Shown here: piece after piece, positions 7,694 to 15,077 of the stretch
Layout of the letters: each line of letters begins with the position of its first letter
Numbering within the stretch: the stretch's first letter is position 1
Assembly (NCBI RefSeq): GCF_003815775.1
Contig: NZ_CP033926.1
Span: forward strand, 1,426,001 to 1,490,000
Length of the DNA stretch: 64,000 nucleotides
DNA from: Chryseobacterium joostei
Lineage (GTDB): Bacteria; Bacteroidota; Bacteroidia; Flavobacteriales; Weeksellaceae
Direction: 5' to 3'
Notes under the pieces: generated by a model
What the model saw: only the letters and a program-made list of their open reading frames with translations
Databases searched by the model: none
What the model was told of the DNA's origin: nothing
Translations under genes and position numbers: made by a program

Positions 7694-8554
7694 TTAACGG
7701 GATATGCTTGGTGCCTGTCCATGAAATTCTTTATATATTCTTGAAAAATGAGAGACATTTTCAAATCCTAAGGAATAACAAATATCTGAGACCGACAAAG
7801 ATGTTGTTTCCAGCATTTCTTTTGCCTTCTCCAATCTCTTTTCTCTGATCCAGGTTGCTGGTGCAACATTGTAGATATTCTGAAAATCTCTCTTAAAACT
7901 TGACAAGCTTCTGCCTGAAAGATAAGCCAGTTCAGCAACGGAAACCGGTGAAGCATAATGCTGTTCCACCACGTTACGGATATCGGTTCGTATAGGCTCA
8001 TGTAATTGTAGGATTTGTAAAAACATATTCCGGTTACATTCCGCAACATCGTATAATAATTCCATAATCTTTAAGCGAAGCTGTCCTGGATGAACCACAG
8101 AATGATCAAAAAAATAGGGCTTCATGGAATGGGCAAATGCAACCAAACATTCATTCATTGGATATGGTCGTGTTTTGATCTCACCTTCAGGTTTAGACAC
8201 CTTGATCTCTGAAGTTGACAGAAATGATTTCAAAAGATCATCCTTGATGCTAAACATTAAGCTATCGTAGATATTATCATTTTCAGTATTTCCAAATTTA
8301 TGATACTTTACTGCAGTAGCTTTCTTTAGCAAAATCATATCATTTTTGCCCACTGTATATTCCTGCTTTCCATAGGTAAGAACAACCGTTCCCTCAAGAA
8401 CAATAAGAAGTAAATGCTGTTCCAGATACATAGTACCTCTAACTTCTGTACTATGTATACATTGCTCAATTAAAGTACAACCATCAAGTTCTAAGGTATT
8501 CTGAGGTGTATCAAGACCTATCAGAGAAGTCGGGAACTTTATCATTTTTTTCAT
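7694..8554 (-). CDS. AraC-family transcriptional regulator
   Basis: A 286-residue regulator. Residues about 1-150 form a cupin-like ligand or dimerisation domain (LLLIVLEGTVVLTYGKQEYT is characteristic). Residues about 185-285 hold the two helix-turn-helix motifs, with the usual signature from SVSDICYSLGFENVSHFSRI to YKEFHGQAPS. It lies directly upstream of the YwnB-like SDR. A direct repeat about 160 bases before its start (8714-8742) has an almost identical copy before the OYE/NTF2 operon, each 30 bp from a -7 box. I infer that it regulates itself, the SDR and that operon, and probably responds to an electrophile or redox signal. The ligand is unknown. Confidence 0.9.
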   Translation of the reverse strand: MKKMIKFPTSLIGLDTPQNTLELDGCTLIEQCIHSTEVRGTMYLEQHLLLIVLEGTVVLTYGKQEYTVGKNDMILLKKATAVKYHKFGNTENDNIYDSLMFSIKDDLLKSFLSTSEIKVSKPEGEIKTRPYPMNECLVAFAHSMKPYFFDHSVVHPGQLRLKIMELLYDVAECNRNMFLQILQLHEPIRTDIRNVVEQHYASPVSVAELAYLSGRSLSSFKRDFQNIYNVAPATWIREKRLEKAKEMLETTSLSVSDICYSLGFENVSHFSRIYKEFHGQAPSISR

Positions 8555-8676
8555 TTACTTACTTTTTAAATATCTACTTTAATTATTTTATGACTAAATG
8601 GTAAGTTACCTAATGAGCATGAATTCTAAGATAATGAATTCTATAAAAGTAGCCACATATTCAAATTTACAGTATA

Positions 8677-8684
8677 CAAATTTA
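8677..8684 (-). promoter_or_regulatory. -7 box TAAATTTG of the araC-SDR unit
   Basis: A perfect TANNTTTG match on the minus strand, 30 bp downstream of the direct-repeat operator at 8714-8742. A second TAAATTTG occurs at 8662-8669; the first is preferred because its spacing equals that at the 6.8-kb promoter. Confidence 0.5.
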
Positions 8685-8713
8685 TGTATTCTGTAAAAAA
8701 CGAACTATCCTTT

Positions 8714-8742
8714 TTAGTTCAAAAAACTTTACTAATTAGTTC
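8714..8742. promoter_or_regulatory. Direct-repeat operator, site 2 (candidate AraC-family binding site)
   Basis: Plus-strand half-sites TTAGTTC at 8714-8720 and 8736-8742, 22 bp apart, with ACTAATTAGT overlapping the second. It aligns base for base with site 1 at 6875-6903 over most of its length. Located upstream of the araC gene, where autoregulation would be exerted. Confidence 0.6.
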
Positions 8743-9363
8743 AGATCATATGATATATTGTAGAAAGTGAATCACAATATTTCAACTCTTTTCTCATCTA
8801 ATATTTTGATCACCAACCGATATTTTATCAATCGTTAAGATATAAAACAATTATTCTAGCAAATCAAACTGACTTATAAGACAAAATCTTCCGGAAATGT
8901 GTTTGAATAGCATCTTTTTAAGAATATATGTAAAGATAATATTCATATACTGCTCATTTTCAACCACATAACTCTACGATATTTTCTATATCAGTAAAAA
9001 AGGAGTGTGGATAGCGTCCTGTCAAGTTCACAAACAACCAAATGGCTCAGCTTAATCCAAATTGAGCCATTTTTTTTATTCCAAAATAAGCCAGATTAGG
9101 ATTTTTATTGTTTTAGTGAATCTATTGTAAGAAAATAAGAAATGGCAGTAATATGTGGACAGAAAAAAATAAAATCCGTTTCATTTAAGTATATCATAAC
9201 TAAAGAATAGGAACTATACACTTTTCTGCACCAATTAGATGATATTCTTAAAAGTCTTTATTTAATTCGGGATGATAATTTACCTTCAATAACACGATCA
9301 TAAAGGACTTTGCTAAAAGCTACGTTTCCTGTGTTCAAAAGATTTTTTATGAATTAAACTCAT
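8743..9363. other. Long intergenic stretch with decayed coding remnants
   Basis: About 600 bases with no intact gene. It contains repeat copy F (8998-9078). On the minus strand near 9258-9345 a short open stretch reads LNTGNVAFSKVLYDRVIEGK, which slightly resembles the start of NTF2-fold proteins such as the one at 5803-6189 and may be a relic of a further paralogue. Nothing else is recognisable. Confidence 0.35.
8998..9078 (+). repeat. Intergenic repeat element, copy F, with terminator-like hairpin
   Basis: A diverged copy of the repeat family. GATAGCGTCCTGTCAAGTTCAC aligns (with changes) to the core segment after GAAGATA. It ends in a 9-bp perfect stem (9041-9049 with 9063-9071) followed by eight T. 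The flank AATAAGCCAGATTA after the T-run matches the flank of copy A. No plus-strand gene precedes it. Confidence 0.55.
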
Positions 9364-9537
9364 TTAATGGTCCGCAGCCAATTTTATCAACATTCCTTTA
9401 AAAATCAATCCGTGAAAAGGCAATACAGAATGCCAATATAATCTTCCCCACAATCCTTTTGGCCGGAAACTGCTTTCTGCCAAAGCTTTCCTTTGCATAA
9501 TTTGAACATCAGCCACGCCTCTCCAGGCAGTTTCATT
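9364..9537 (-). pseudogene. C-terminal stub of a DUF2867-type SDR protein
   Basis: Two frames together read LPGEAWLMFKLCKGKLWQKA and then FRPKGLWGRLYWHSVLPFHG, ending IFKGMLIKLAADH. This is the C-terminal signature of NAD(P)-binding proteins fused to a DUF2867 domain (YbjT-like). A one-base frameshift separates the halves. The N-terminal Rossmann part is absent: the sequence upstream is instead the ribA stub, directly abutting. In related bacteria both kinds of gene can occur near photolyase operons. This is a deletion scar and not a working gene. Confidence 0.65.
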
Positions 9538-9828
9538 TCAGCTAATATTTCTGCCTTCCTGTCTTAGAAAAATAATCATTCTTCCTTTTTCAGACATAAA
9601 TTTCACTGCCGCATCCAGTTGTTGTCCGCATTCACATTTCCTCGAATGGAAAACTTCTCCGGTAATGCACTCCGAATGGAAACGTACATTAACAACTTCA
9701 TTAAAATCTGTTTTTTCAGCCACCAAAACCAAATGTGGACACCGGTCATTTTCATTTTCAGAAAATGAATAGACGGTAAACATTCCAAAATCGGTCGGAA
9801 CATTAGATTGAGCCTGTATTGTAAGCAT
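9538..9828 (-). pseudogene. ribA: Truncated GTP cyclohydrolase II (ribA) fragment
   Basis: Ninety-six residues match the N-terminal half of GTP cyclohydrolase II. VPTDFGMF is near the start, followed by the zinc-binding segment HSECITGEVFHSRKCECGQQ with its three Cys, and the frame ends at LRQEGRNIS, where the intact enzyme continues with EGRGIGL and the GTP-binding half. About 100 residues, including the catalytic Tyr/Arg region, are missing. The stop codon is created where the DUF2867 remnant begins. The riboflavin-pathway activity cannot be retained. A full riboflavin operon elsewhere in the genome is expected, so this is probably a redundant copy once linked to the flavin- or lumazine-dependent photolyase genes next door. 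Confidence 0.8.
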
Positions 9829-9853
9829 TAGTTATATTTTGAATCAATGCGAT

Positions 9854-9901
9854 AGTATAAATTTATACTTCATTTATAAAATTAGTAAAATTAATTACTA
9901 A
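9854..9901. promoter_or_regulatory. Two palindromes between ribA stub and the photolyase operon
   Basis: AGTATAAATTTATACT (9854-9869) is a perfect 16-bp palindrome. TTAGTAA-AATTAA-TTACTAA (9882-9901) is a perfect 7-6-7 inverted repeat whose right arm overlaps the predicted -7 box of the TetR-like gene. Both are candidate operators for autoregulation of the operon. They are AT-rich, so chance palindromy cannot be excluded for the first. Confidence 0.45.
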
Positions 9902-9906
9902 ATTTG
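9899..9906 (+). promoter_or_regulatory. -7 box TAAATTTG of the photolyase operon
   Basis: A perfect TANNTTTG match 20 bases before the ATG at 9926. No clear TTG -33 box is seen. Its first bases overlap the TTACTAA arm of the inverted repeat, so a repressor bound there would cover the promoter. Confidence 0.5.
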
Positions 9907-9925
9907 TTAATAAATAAAATCCATA

Positions 9926-10582
9926 ATGGAACAAAAAAATATAATTACAGAAGATAAAATATTTGAATTGTATGGTGACTACGTTTTGAATCACGGCGAA
10001 AGACCAAAAAATATTTACCGCTTCGCAAAAGACAATGAGTTCGAAGAAAAAGACTTTTACAATTACTTTTCAAGCTTTGAACAGATAGAGAAATCAATAT
10101 TGGTGAATCTTTTTGATAAATCTGTAGAGTTAGCTTCGGAAGTTAACAATTTTGATGAAATTACTTCAAAAGAAAAACTTTTGAATGTCTATTTTATCTT
10201 TTTTGAAAATATGACGATGAACCGTTCTTTGGTTCTGATGATCTTGGGGAATGACAAATTACACTTGGCAAAAATTTCAAATCAACTTAAGGAAACGCAT
10301 CGACAATTCATCAAAACTCTTGATTTTAATGATTGGGAAATGATTCAAAAAGCGAAAGATGATGTGAAAAATTTCCACGAAAAAGCTCGTGAAGAAGCGT
10401 TGTGGATTCATTTGGTTTCCGCCATCGAATTTTGGAAAAAAGATACATCTCCATCATTCGAAAAGACGGATATATTTATCGAAAAAACAATTGATACAGG
10501 ATTTGAGCTGATGGATAACGAACCTTTGAGAAAAGTAGTTGACCTCGGAAAGTTTTTATTTAAAGAAAAATTTAAAAAATAG
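9926..10582 (+). CDS. TetR-like regulator (with TetR C-terminal-type domain), first gene of photolyase operon
   Basis: A 218-residue helical protein. The first 50 residues resemble a TetR DNA-binding domain: an initial helix, then IYRFAKDNEFEEKDFYNYFSSFEQIEKSI, in the place of the usual A..G.S...Y.hF..K..L pattern. The remaining helices would form the ligand/dimer domain. The HTH is divergent, which lowers confidence in DNA binding. It is followed after 3 bases by the AarF/UbiB kinase gene. Such a TetR-like gene plus AarF gene commonly precedes photolyase genes in flavobacteria. Operators for autoregulation may be the palindromes just upstream. Confidence 0.72.
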   Translation: MEQKNIITEDKIFELYGDYVLNHGERPKNIYRFAKDNEFEEKDFYNYFSSFEQIEKSILVNLFDKSVELASEVNNFDEITSKEKLLNVYFIFFENMTMNRSLVLMILGNDKLHLAKISNQLKETHRQFIKTLDFNDWEMIQKAKDDVKNFHEKAREEALWIHLVSAIEFWKKDTSPSFEKTDIFIEKTIDTGFELMDNEPLRKVVDLGKFLFKEKFKK

Positions 10583-10585
10583 CAG

Positions 10586-11908
10586 ATGAAAACACTCAAT
10601 AAAATACCAACAGGAAAGCTGGAACGAACGAGCAGCTTGCTGAAGGCAGGAGCAAAAGTCGGTGTTAATTACATTAAATATTACGGAAATAAAATCACAA
10701 AAAATAAAGATGAGGACGAAGCGAGAAAAGCTTTGAATGAAAACAACGCAACCGACATTTATGATTCTCTGAAAGAACTGAAAGGCTCAGCCTTGAAAGT
10801 TGCCCAAATGTTAAGCATGGAGAAAAACATTCTTCCGCAGGCTTATGTTGAAAAATTTTCTTTGTCGCAATTTTCTGTTCCGCCGCTTTCGGGAGCCCTG
10901 TTAAAGAAAACTTTTAGAAAATATTTCGGAAAAAATCCGGAGGATCTATTTGATGAATTCACGAATGAATCCGTTAACGCGGCAAGTATCGGACAGGTTC
11001 ATAAAGCGAAAAAAGATGGTCAAAATTTTGCCGTAAAAATTCAATATCCCGGTGTGAGAGAAAGCATTTCAAGTGATTTGAAAATGGTAAAACCTATTGC
11101 GATGAAAATGTTTAATATCCAGAAAGAAGGTTCAGAATCTTATTTTCAGGAAGTAGAAAATAAATTGTTTGAGGAAACAGATTATGATCTTGAACTGAAA
11201 AGAAGTCAGGAAATTTCTAAAAAATGCAGTCATCTTTCGAATTTAGATTTTCCAAAATATTATCCTGAATTATCTTGCGAAAGAATCATCACAATGGATT
11301 GGATGAACGGAAAACATTTCTCGGAATTCACAAAATTGAAAAATTCTCAGGAAGATTTGAACAAAATCGGACAGGCACTCTGGGATTTCTATATGTACCA
11401 GATGCACGTCCTAAAACAGGTTCACGCAGACCCACATCCAGGCAATTTCCTGGTTTCAGAAGATAAAAAACTGCTCGTGATTGATTTCGGATGTATCAAA
11501 GAAATCCCGAATGACTTTTATAAACCCTATTTTGAGTTGGCTCAACTTGAGAATCTGAATAATCCTGAATTTTACAAAGAAAAATTATACGATCTGGAGA
11601 TTTTGAGTTCTAATGATTCTGCTAAAGAACAGGAATTTTTCACCAAATTATTCTACGAATTGCTGGAATTGTTCACAAGACCTTTTAACGCAGAAATTTT
11701 TGATTTTTCTGATGAATCGTTCTTTCAGGAAATTGCAGATCTGGGTCAGAAATACGCCAAAATCAGCGATATGAAAGGAATGAATACCAACAGAGGTTCG
11801 AAACATTTTATTTATCTGAACCGTACATTTTTTGGTTTGTATAATATGATGCACGATTTGAAAGCCAAAAATGTCGTAATCAATCAGTACAAAAATTTTA
11901 ACCAATAA
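10586..11908 (+). CDS. AarF/ABC1/UbiB atypical kinase family protein
   Basis: A 440-residue ABC1/ADCK-type protein kinase-like protein. Visible signatures are KxGQ-like ELKGSALKVAQMLSME (about residues 65-80), the Ala-rich nucleotide loop AASIGQVHKAKKDGQNFAVKI with the VAVK-type Lys, HADPHPGNF for the catalytic loop (from about residue 281) and IDFGCIKEI in place of DFG. No membrane segment follows at the C-terminus, unlike UbiB of enterobacteria. ABC1 proteins support quinone or lipid biosynthesis, probably as ATPases. Its place inside a photolyase operon, one gene upstream of DUF2256, is a recurrent arrangement whose meaning is unclear. The stop codon abuts the next ATG directly. Confidence 0.9.
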   Translation: MKTLNKIPTGKLERTSSLLKAGAKVGVNYIKYYGNKITKNKDEDEARKALNENNATDIYDSLKELKGSALKVAQMLSMEKNILPQAYVEKFSLSQFSVPPLSGALLKKTFRKYFGKNPEDLFDEFTNESVNAASIGQVHKAKKDGQNFAVKIQYPGVRESISSDLKMVKPIAMKMFNIQKEGSESYFQEVENKLFEETDYDLELKRSQEISKKCSHLSNLDFPKYYPELSCERIITMDWMNGKHFSEFTKLKNSQEDLNKIGQALWDFYMYQMHVLKQVHADPHPGNFLVSEDKKLLVIDFGCIKEIPNDFYKPYFELAQLENLNNPEFYKEKLYDLEILSSNDSAKEQEFFTKLFYELLELFTRPFNAEIFDFSDESFFQEIADLGQKYAKISDMKGMNTNRGSKHFIYLNRTFFGLYNMMHDLKAKNVVINQYKNFNQ

Positions 11909-12064
11909 ATGCCAGCCAACTTACCTTCAAAGATTTGTGAAGTCTGCGGACTGCCATTCAACTGGCGGAAAAAGTGGAAGAAAAACTGGGACGAAGTAAA
12001 ATATTGCAGCGAAAAATGCCGGAAAAACAAAAAATCAACCTCCTCTGGTTCGGAAATAATTTAA
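11909..12064 (+). CDS. DUF2256 small zinc-ribbon-like protein
   Basis: A 51-residue protein: MPANLPSKICEVCGLPFNWR, then a Lys/Trp-rich stretch KKWKKNWDEV and KYCSEKCRKN. Four Cys in a C-x2-C ... C-x3-C layout suggest one zinc site. This is the DUF2256 family, small proteins repeatedly found next to photolyase/cryptochrome genes; function unknown, nucleic-acid or protein contact being plausible from its basic, aromatic character. The ATG follows the kinase stop codon without a gap, and its last 49 bases overlap the Cry-DASH gene in another frame. The tail after Cys37 (KKSTSSGSEII) is probably dictated by that overlap. Confidence 0.88.
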   Translation: MPANLPSKICEVCGLPFNWRKKWKKNWDEVKYCSEKCRKNKKSTSSGSEII

Positions 12065-13317
12065 GAATCAGAGACAATGAATCACTTTTCAACGTGATGC
12101 AAGAACATTTACCTTTTCTTGCAGTGTATATTTTTGACAAAACTTTTTTCAATTCGACACAACTTAGTTTTAAGAAAATTGGAAAATTTCGGGCTCAATT
12201 TTTGTTGCAAACTGTTTCGGATTTGGAAAATAATTTAAAAGAAAAGAAGATTCCGTTTCTTAAAAAATTGGGTAAGACCGAAGATATTTTTAAGCAGATT
12301 TCTAAAGATTTTCAGGTTGAAAAAATATTCTGTCAGAGAGAATGGACAAAGGAAGAAATTGAATTGGAAAATCAAATCAAAACCATCTTTCCTGATGTAC
12401 AATGGATAAAATCTTATTCTCAACTTTTGCTTGAACCAGATTTCGTTAAAGAACGATTAGATAAAATTCCTCTACTGTTTACTACATTCAGACAAAAAAT
12501 AGAGAAAGATTTTAAAATCAGAAATGAATTTAATGCTGAACATATCGTATACACTAAATCCATTTTAAATTTAAAAATAAACAGCGACGATTTTACATTT
12601 AAGACTTTAGGTTTTGATGATTTTGAAATGCATCAATCTTCTGCTTTTCCATTTTCGGGTGGTGAAACTGAAGTATTTCAACGATTGAATCATTACTTTT
12701 TTGAAACTAGAAATCTAAGTTGTTATAAAGATACAAGAAATGGTTTAATTGATAAAGACTATAGCAGCAAATTTTCAGCGTGGCTTGCCAACGGAAGTCT
12801 GTCTGCAGTATCTATTTTCCACGAAATCAATAAATATGAGGATGAATTTGGAAGTAACGAATCGACGTATTGGCTTATTTTTGAATTGCTTTGGAGAGAC
12901 TTTTTCAAATTTACTTCAATGCAGTTTCGGGATAAAATATTTCAGCAAAATGGAATTTCAGAACGGAAATACGAATGGAAATATGATCAAAGTTTAATTA
13001 ACCAATGGATCAATGGCGAGACAGATTCTGATTTTATCAACGCCAATATGCTGGAAATTAAAAACACTGGCTGGATGAGCAACCGTGGACGACAAAACGC
13101 AGCTTCCTATTTCTGCAAAATCCTGAAGCAGGATTGGAGACTGGGTGCAGCTTATTTTGAGGAAATGCTCATCGATTACGATGTTCACAGCAATTATGGA
13201 AACTGGATGTATCTCGCCGGCGTTGGAAATGACCCGAGAAGCAGAACTTTCAATGCTGAAAAACAGGCTGAACAATATGATTCGGATCGAAAATTCAGAA
13301 ATTTATGGCTAAAGTAG
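12016..13317 (+). CDS. Cryptochrome DASH / deoxyribodipyrimidine photolyase family protein
   Basis: The start at 12016 (MPEKQKINLLWFGNNLRIRD) gives 433 residues and places the alpha/beta antenna domain correctly; an upstream in-frame start at 11974 lies inside DUF2256. The N-terminal domain carries WFGNNLRIRDNESL. The C-terminal FAD domain carries WRDFFKF, the TGWMSNRGRQNAASY stretch and YDVHSNYGNWMYLAGVGNDPR, all typical of Cry-DASH, with the final FNAEKQAEQYD signature. Cry-DASH proteins repair single-stranded or looped CPD lesions with FAD and MTHF, or act as blue-light sensors. It overlaps the next photolyase gene by 13 bases, indicating tight co-expression. Confidence 0.92.
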   Translation: MPEKQKINLLWFGNNLRIRDNESLFNVMQEHLPFLAVYIFDKTFFNSTQLSFKKIGKFRAQFLLQTVSDLENNLKEKKIPFLKKLGKTEDIFKQISKDFQVEKIFCQREWTKEEIELENQIKTIFPDVQWIKSYSQLLLEPDFVKERLDKIPLLFTTFRQKIEKDFKIRNEFNAEHIVYTKSILNLKINSDDFTFKTLGFDDFEMHQSSAFPFSGGETEVFQRLNHYFFETRNLSCYKDTRNGLIDKDYSSKFSAWLANGSLSAVSIFHEINKYEDEFGSNESTYWLIFELLWRDFFKFTSMQFRDKIFQQNGISERKYEWKYDQSLINQWINGETDSDFINANMLEIKNTGWMSNRGRQNAASYFCKILKQDWRLGAAYFEEMLIDYDVHSNYGNWMYLAGVGNDPRSRTFNAEKQAEQYDSDRKFRNLWLK

Positions 13318-14783
13318 CATCTTCAACGGTGCAATTGATATTTCCGCATCAGCTTTTTAAAGACACGGATTATCTGGATAAAAATCAACCTGTTTTTTTG
13401 GTGGAAGAGTTTCTGTTTTTTAAACAATACAAATTTCACAAACAGAAAATTGCCTTTCATAGGGCGACTATGAAGTTTTATGAGGAATTTTTGACCAAAG
13501 AAAAATTCAAGGTGGAATATATTGAAAGTACTTCCCCACTTTCTGATGTTCGAAATTTAGTGAAGCATTTAGAAAAACTAAATTTTGACAAAATTCTCAT
13601 CACAGATGTTTGCGATAATTGGCTTGAAAAGAGAATCAAAGAAACGAAATTGGAATTAGAGATTCTCGAAAGTCCTTTATTCATCAATACCCGGGAAGAT
13701 CTGAAAGACTATTTTGAAGATAAAAAATTGTATCATCAAACCGATTTTTACAAACAACAGAGAATTTCCCGAAATACTCTTATGAAAGCAGGAAAACCAA
13801 TCGGCGGAAAGTGGACTTTCGATACAGAAAACAGAAAGAAATATCCTAAAAATAAAAAAGCGCCATCGGTTCACTTTCCCGAAAACAGCAAATATTTTGA
13901 GGAAGCAAAAATTTATACCGAGAAAAACTTCAGTGAAAATTATGGCAATTTAACGTCATATCAGCTTTATCCGGTTTCTTTTGAAGAAGCAGAAAACTGG
14001 TTGAATCAGTTTCTGGAGCTTCGATTCGCAGATTTTGGAATCTATGAAGACAGCATCGTGGAGCGTGAACATTTTCTGCATCACAGCGTGCTTTCGCCAT
14101 TGTTAAACATTGGACTTTTAACTGCAGAAAACGTTTTGAGAGAAGCCATTGGATATGCGAACGAATATAAAATCCCTATCAATTCTCTTGAAGGATTTGT
14201 GCGGCAGATTTTGGGTTGGAGAGAATTTGTGAGAGGGATTTACCTTTATCAGGGAACTTATCAGCGAAATAAAAATTATTGGAAACATCAAAATCCGCTT
14301 CCCGAATCTTTTTATACAGGGAGGACTGAAATTAAACCAATTGACAGCACAATTTTGAAGGTCCTGGAAACTGGTTATGCACATCACATCGAACGATTAA
14401 TGATTTTCGCCAACTTTATGAATCTGTTGAAACTTAATCCAGACGACGTTTACCAATGGTTTATGGAAATGTTCATCGATTCTTACGATTGGGTAATGGT
14501 TCCTAATGTTTATGGGATGAGCAGCTTTTCTGACGGAGGAAAAATGAGTACAAAACCGTACATCAGCGGAAGCAATTACATCAAAAAGATGAGCGATTAC
14601 TCTGATGACGACTGGACGGAAAAATGGGATGCCCTCTTTTGGAATTTTGTGAATGATAACAAAGAATTTTTCAAAACAAATCCGAGATTGGGAATGATGT
14701 TGCGAACTTTGGATAAAATGACGGATGAGAAAAAATCTGAACACTTTAAAATCGCCCGGCACACGATTAAAAATTTAAAATAA
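13305..14783 (+). CDS. Bacterial (6-4)-type photolyase (PhrB/FeS-BCP family) lacking the Fe-S cysteines
   Basis: A 492-residue protein of the deoxyribodipyrimidine photolyase-related family. The N-terminal antenna domain starts STVQLIFPHQLF; the FAD domain contains GFVRQILGWREFVRGIY, TGYAHHIERLMIFANF (the His pair of the (6-4) lesion site, about residues 356-364), WVMVPNVYGMSSFSDGG and KPYISGSNYIKKMSDYSDDDW. Family members such as PhrB carry four Cys that ligate a 4Fe-4S cluster. Here those positions read Pro (EIKPID) and Ser/Asp (DYSDDD), with the CxxC loop shortened. The whole protein has a single Cys, in the antenna domain (TDVCDNW). It therefore cannot bind the cluster in the known way. 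Its stop codon overlaps the next ATG by one base. Confidence 0.88.
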   Translation: MAKVASSTVQLIFPHQLFKDTDYLDKNQPVFLVEEFLFFKQYKFHKQKIAFHRATMKFYEEFLTKEKFKVEYIESTSPLSDVRNLVKHLEKLNFDKILITDVCDNWLEKRIKETKLELEILESPLFINTREDLKDYFEDKKLYHQTDFYKQQRISRNTLMKAGKPIGGKWTFDTENRKKYPKNKKAPSVHFPENSKYFEEAKIYTEKNFSENYGNLTSYQLYPVSFEEAENWLNQFLELRFADFGIYEDSIVEREHFLHHSVLSPLLNIGLLTAENVLREAIGYANEYKIPINSLEGFVRQILGWREFVRGIYLYQGTYQRNKNYWKHQNPLPESFYTGRTEIKPIDSTILKVLETGYAHHIERLMIFANFMNLLKLNPDDVYQWFMEMFIDSYDWVMVPNVYGMSSFSDGGKMSTKPYISGSNYIKKMSDYSDDDWTEKWDALFWNFVNDNKEFFKTNPRLGMMLRTLDKMTDEKKSEHFKIARHTIKNLK

Positions 14784-15064
14784 TGGTGAAAGAATTTAAT
14801 GTAATACAAACAGACCGCATCATTGAAATGGCTTGGGAAGACAGAACGCCGTTTGAAGCGATAGCATTTCAGTTTGGAATTTCAGAATCTGAAGTGATTA
14901 AATTGATGAGAAAAGAACTGAAACCATCAAGTTTTCGGCTTTGGAGAAAAAGAGTGAATTCTGGAGTAAGCCAGAAACATCTGATGAAAAGAAATCCTGA
15001 AATTGATAGGTTTAAATGTAAAAGACAGCGTACGATAAGTCATAATAGAATTTCGAAACGATAA
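14783..15064 (+). CDS. DUF2805 / TIGR03643-family small protein
   Basis: A 93-residue basic protein. The first half is a predicted helix-turn-helix-like segment (DRIIEMAWEDRTPFEAIAFQ, then FGISESEVIKLMRKEL). The second half is FRLWRKRV followed by a Lys/Arg-rich tail. This is the TIGR03643 (DUF2805) family, also a recurrent neighbour of photolyase genes, with no established function; the HTH-like part suggests nucleic-acid binding. Its start overlaps the stop of the upstream photolyase (TAATG), so it is translationally coupled. The SDR gene follows after 13 bases. Confidence 0.85.
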   Translation: MVKEFNVIQTDRIIEMAWEDRTPFEAIAFQFGISESEVIKLMRKELKPSSFRLWRKRVNSGVSQKHLMKRNPEIDRFKCKRQRTISHNRISKR

Positions 15065-15077
15065 AAAACAGAATAAA

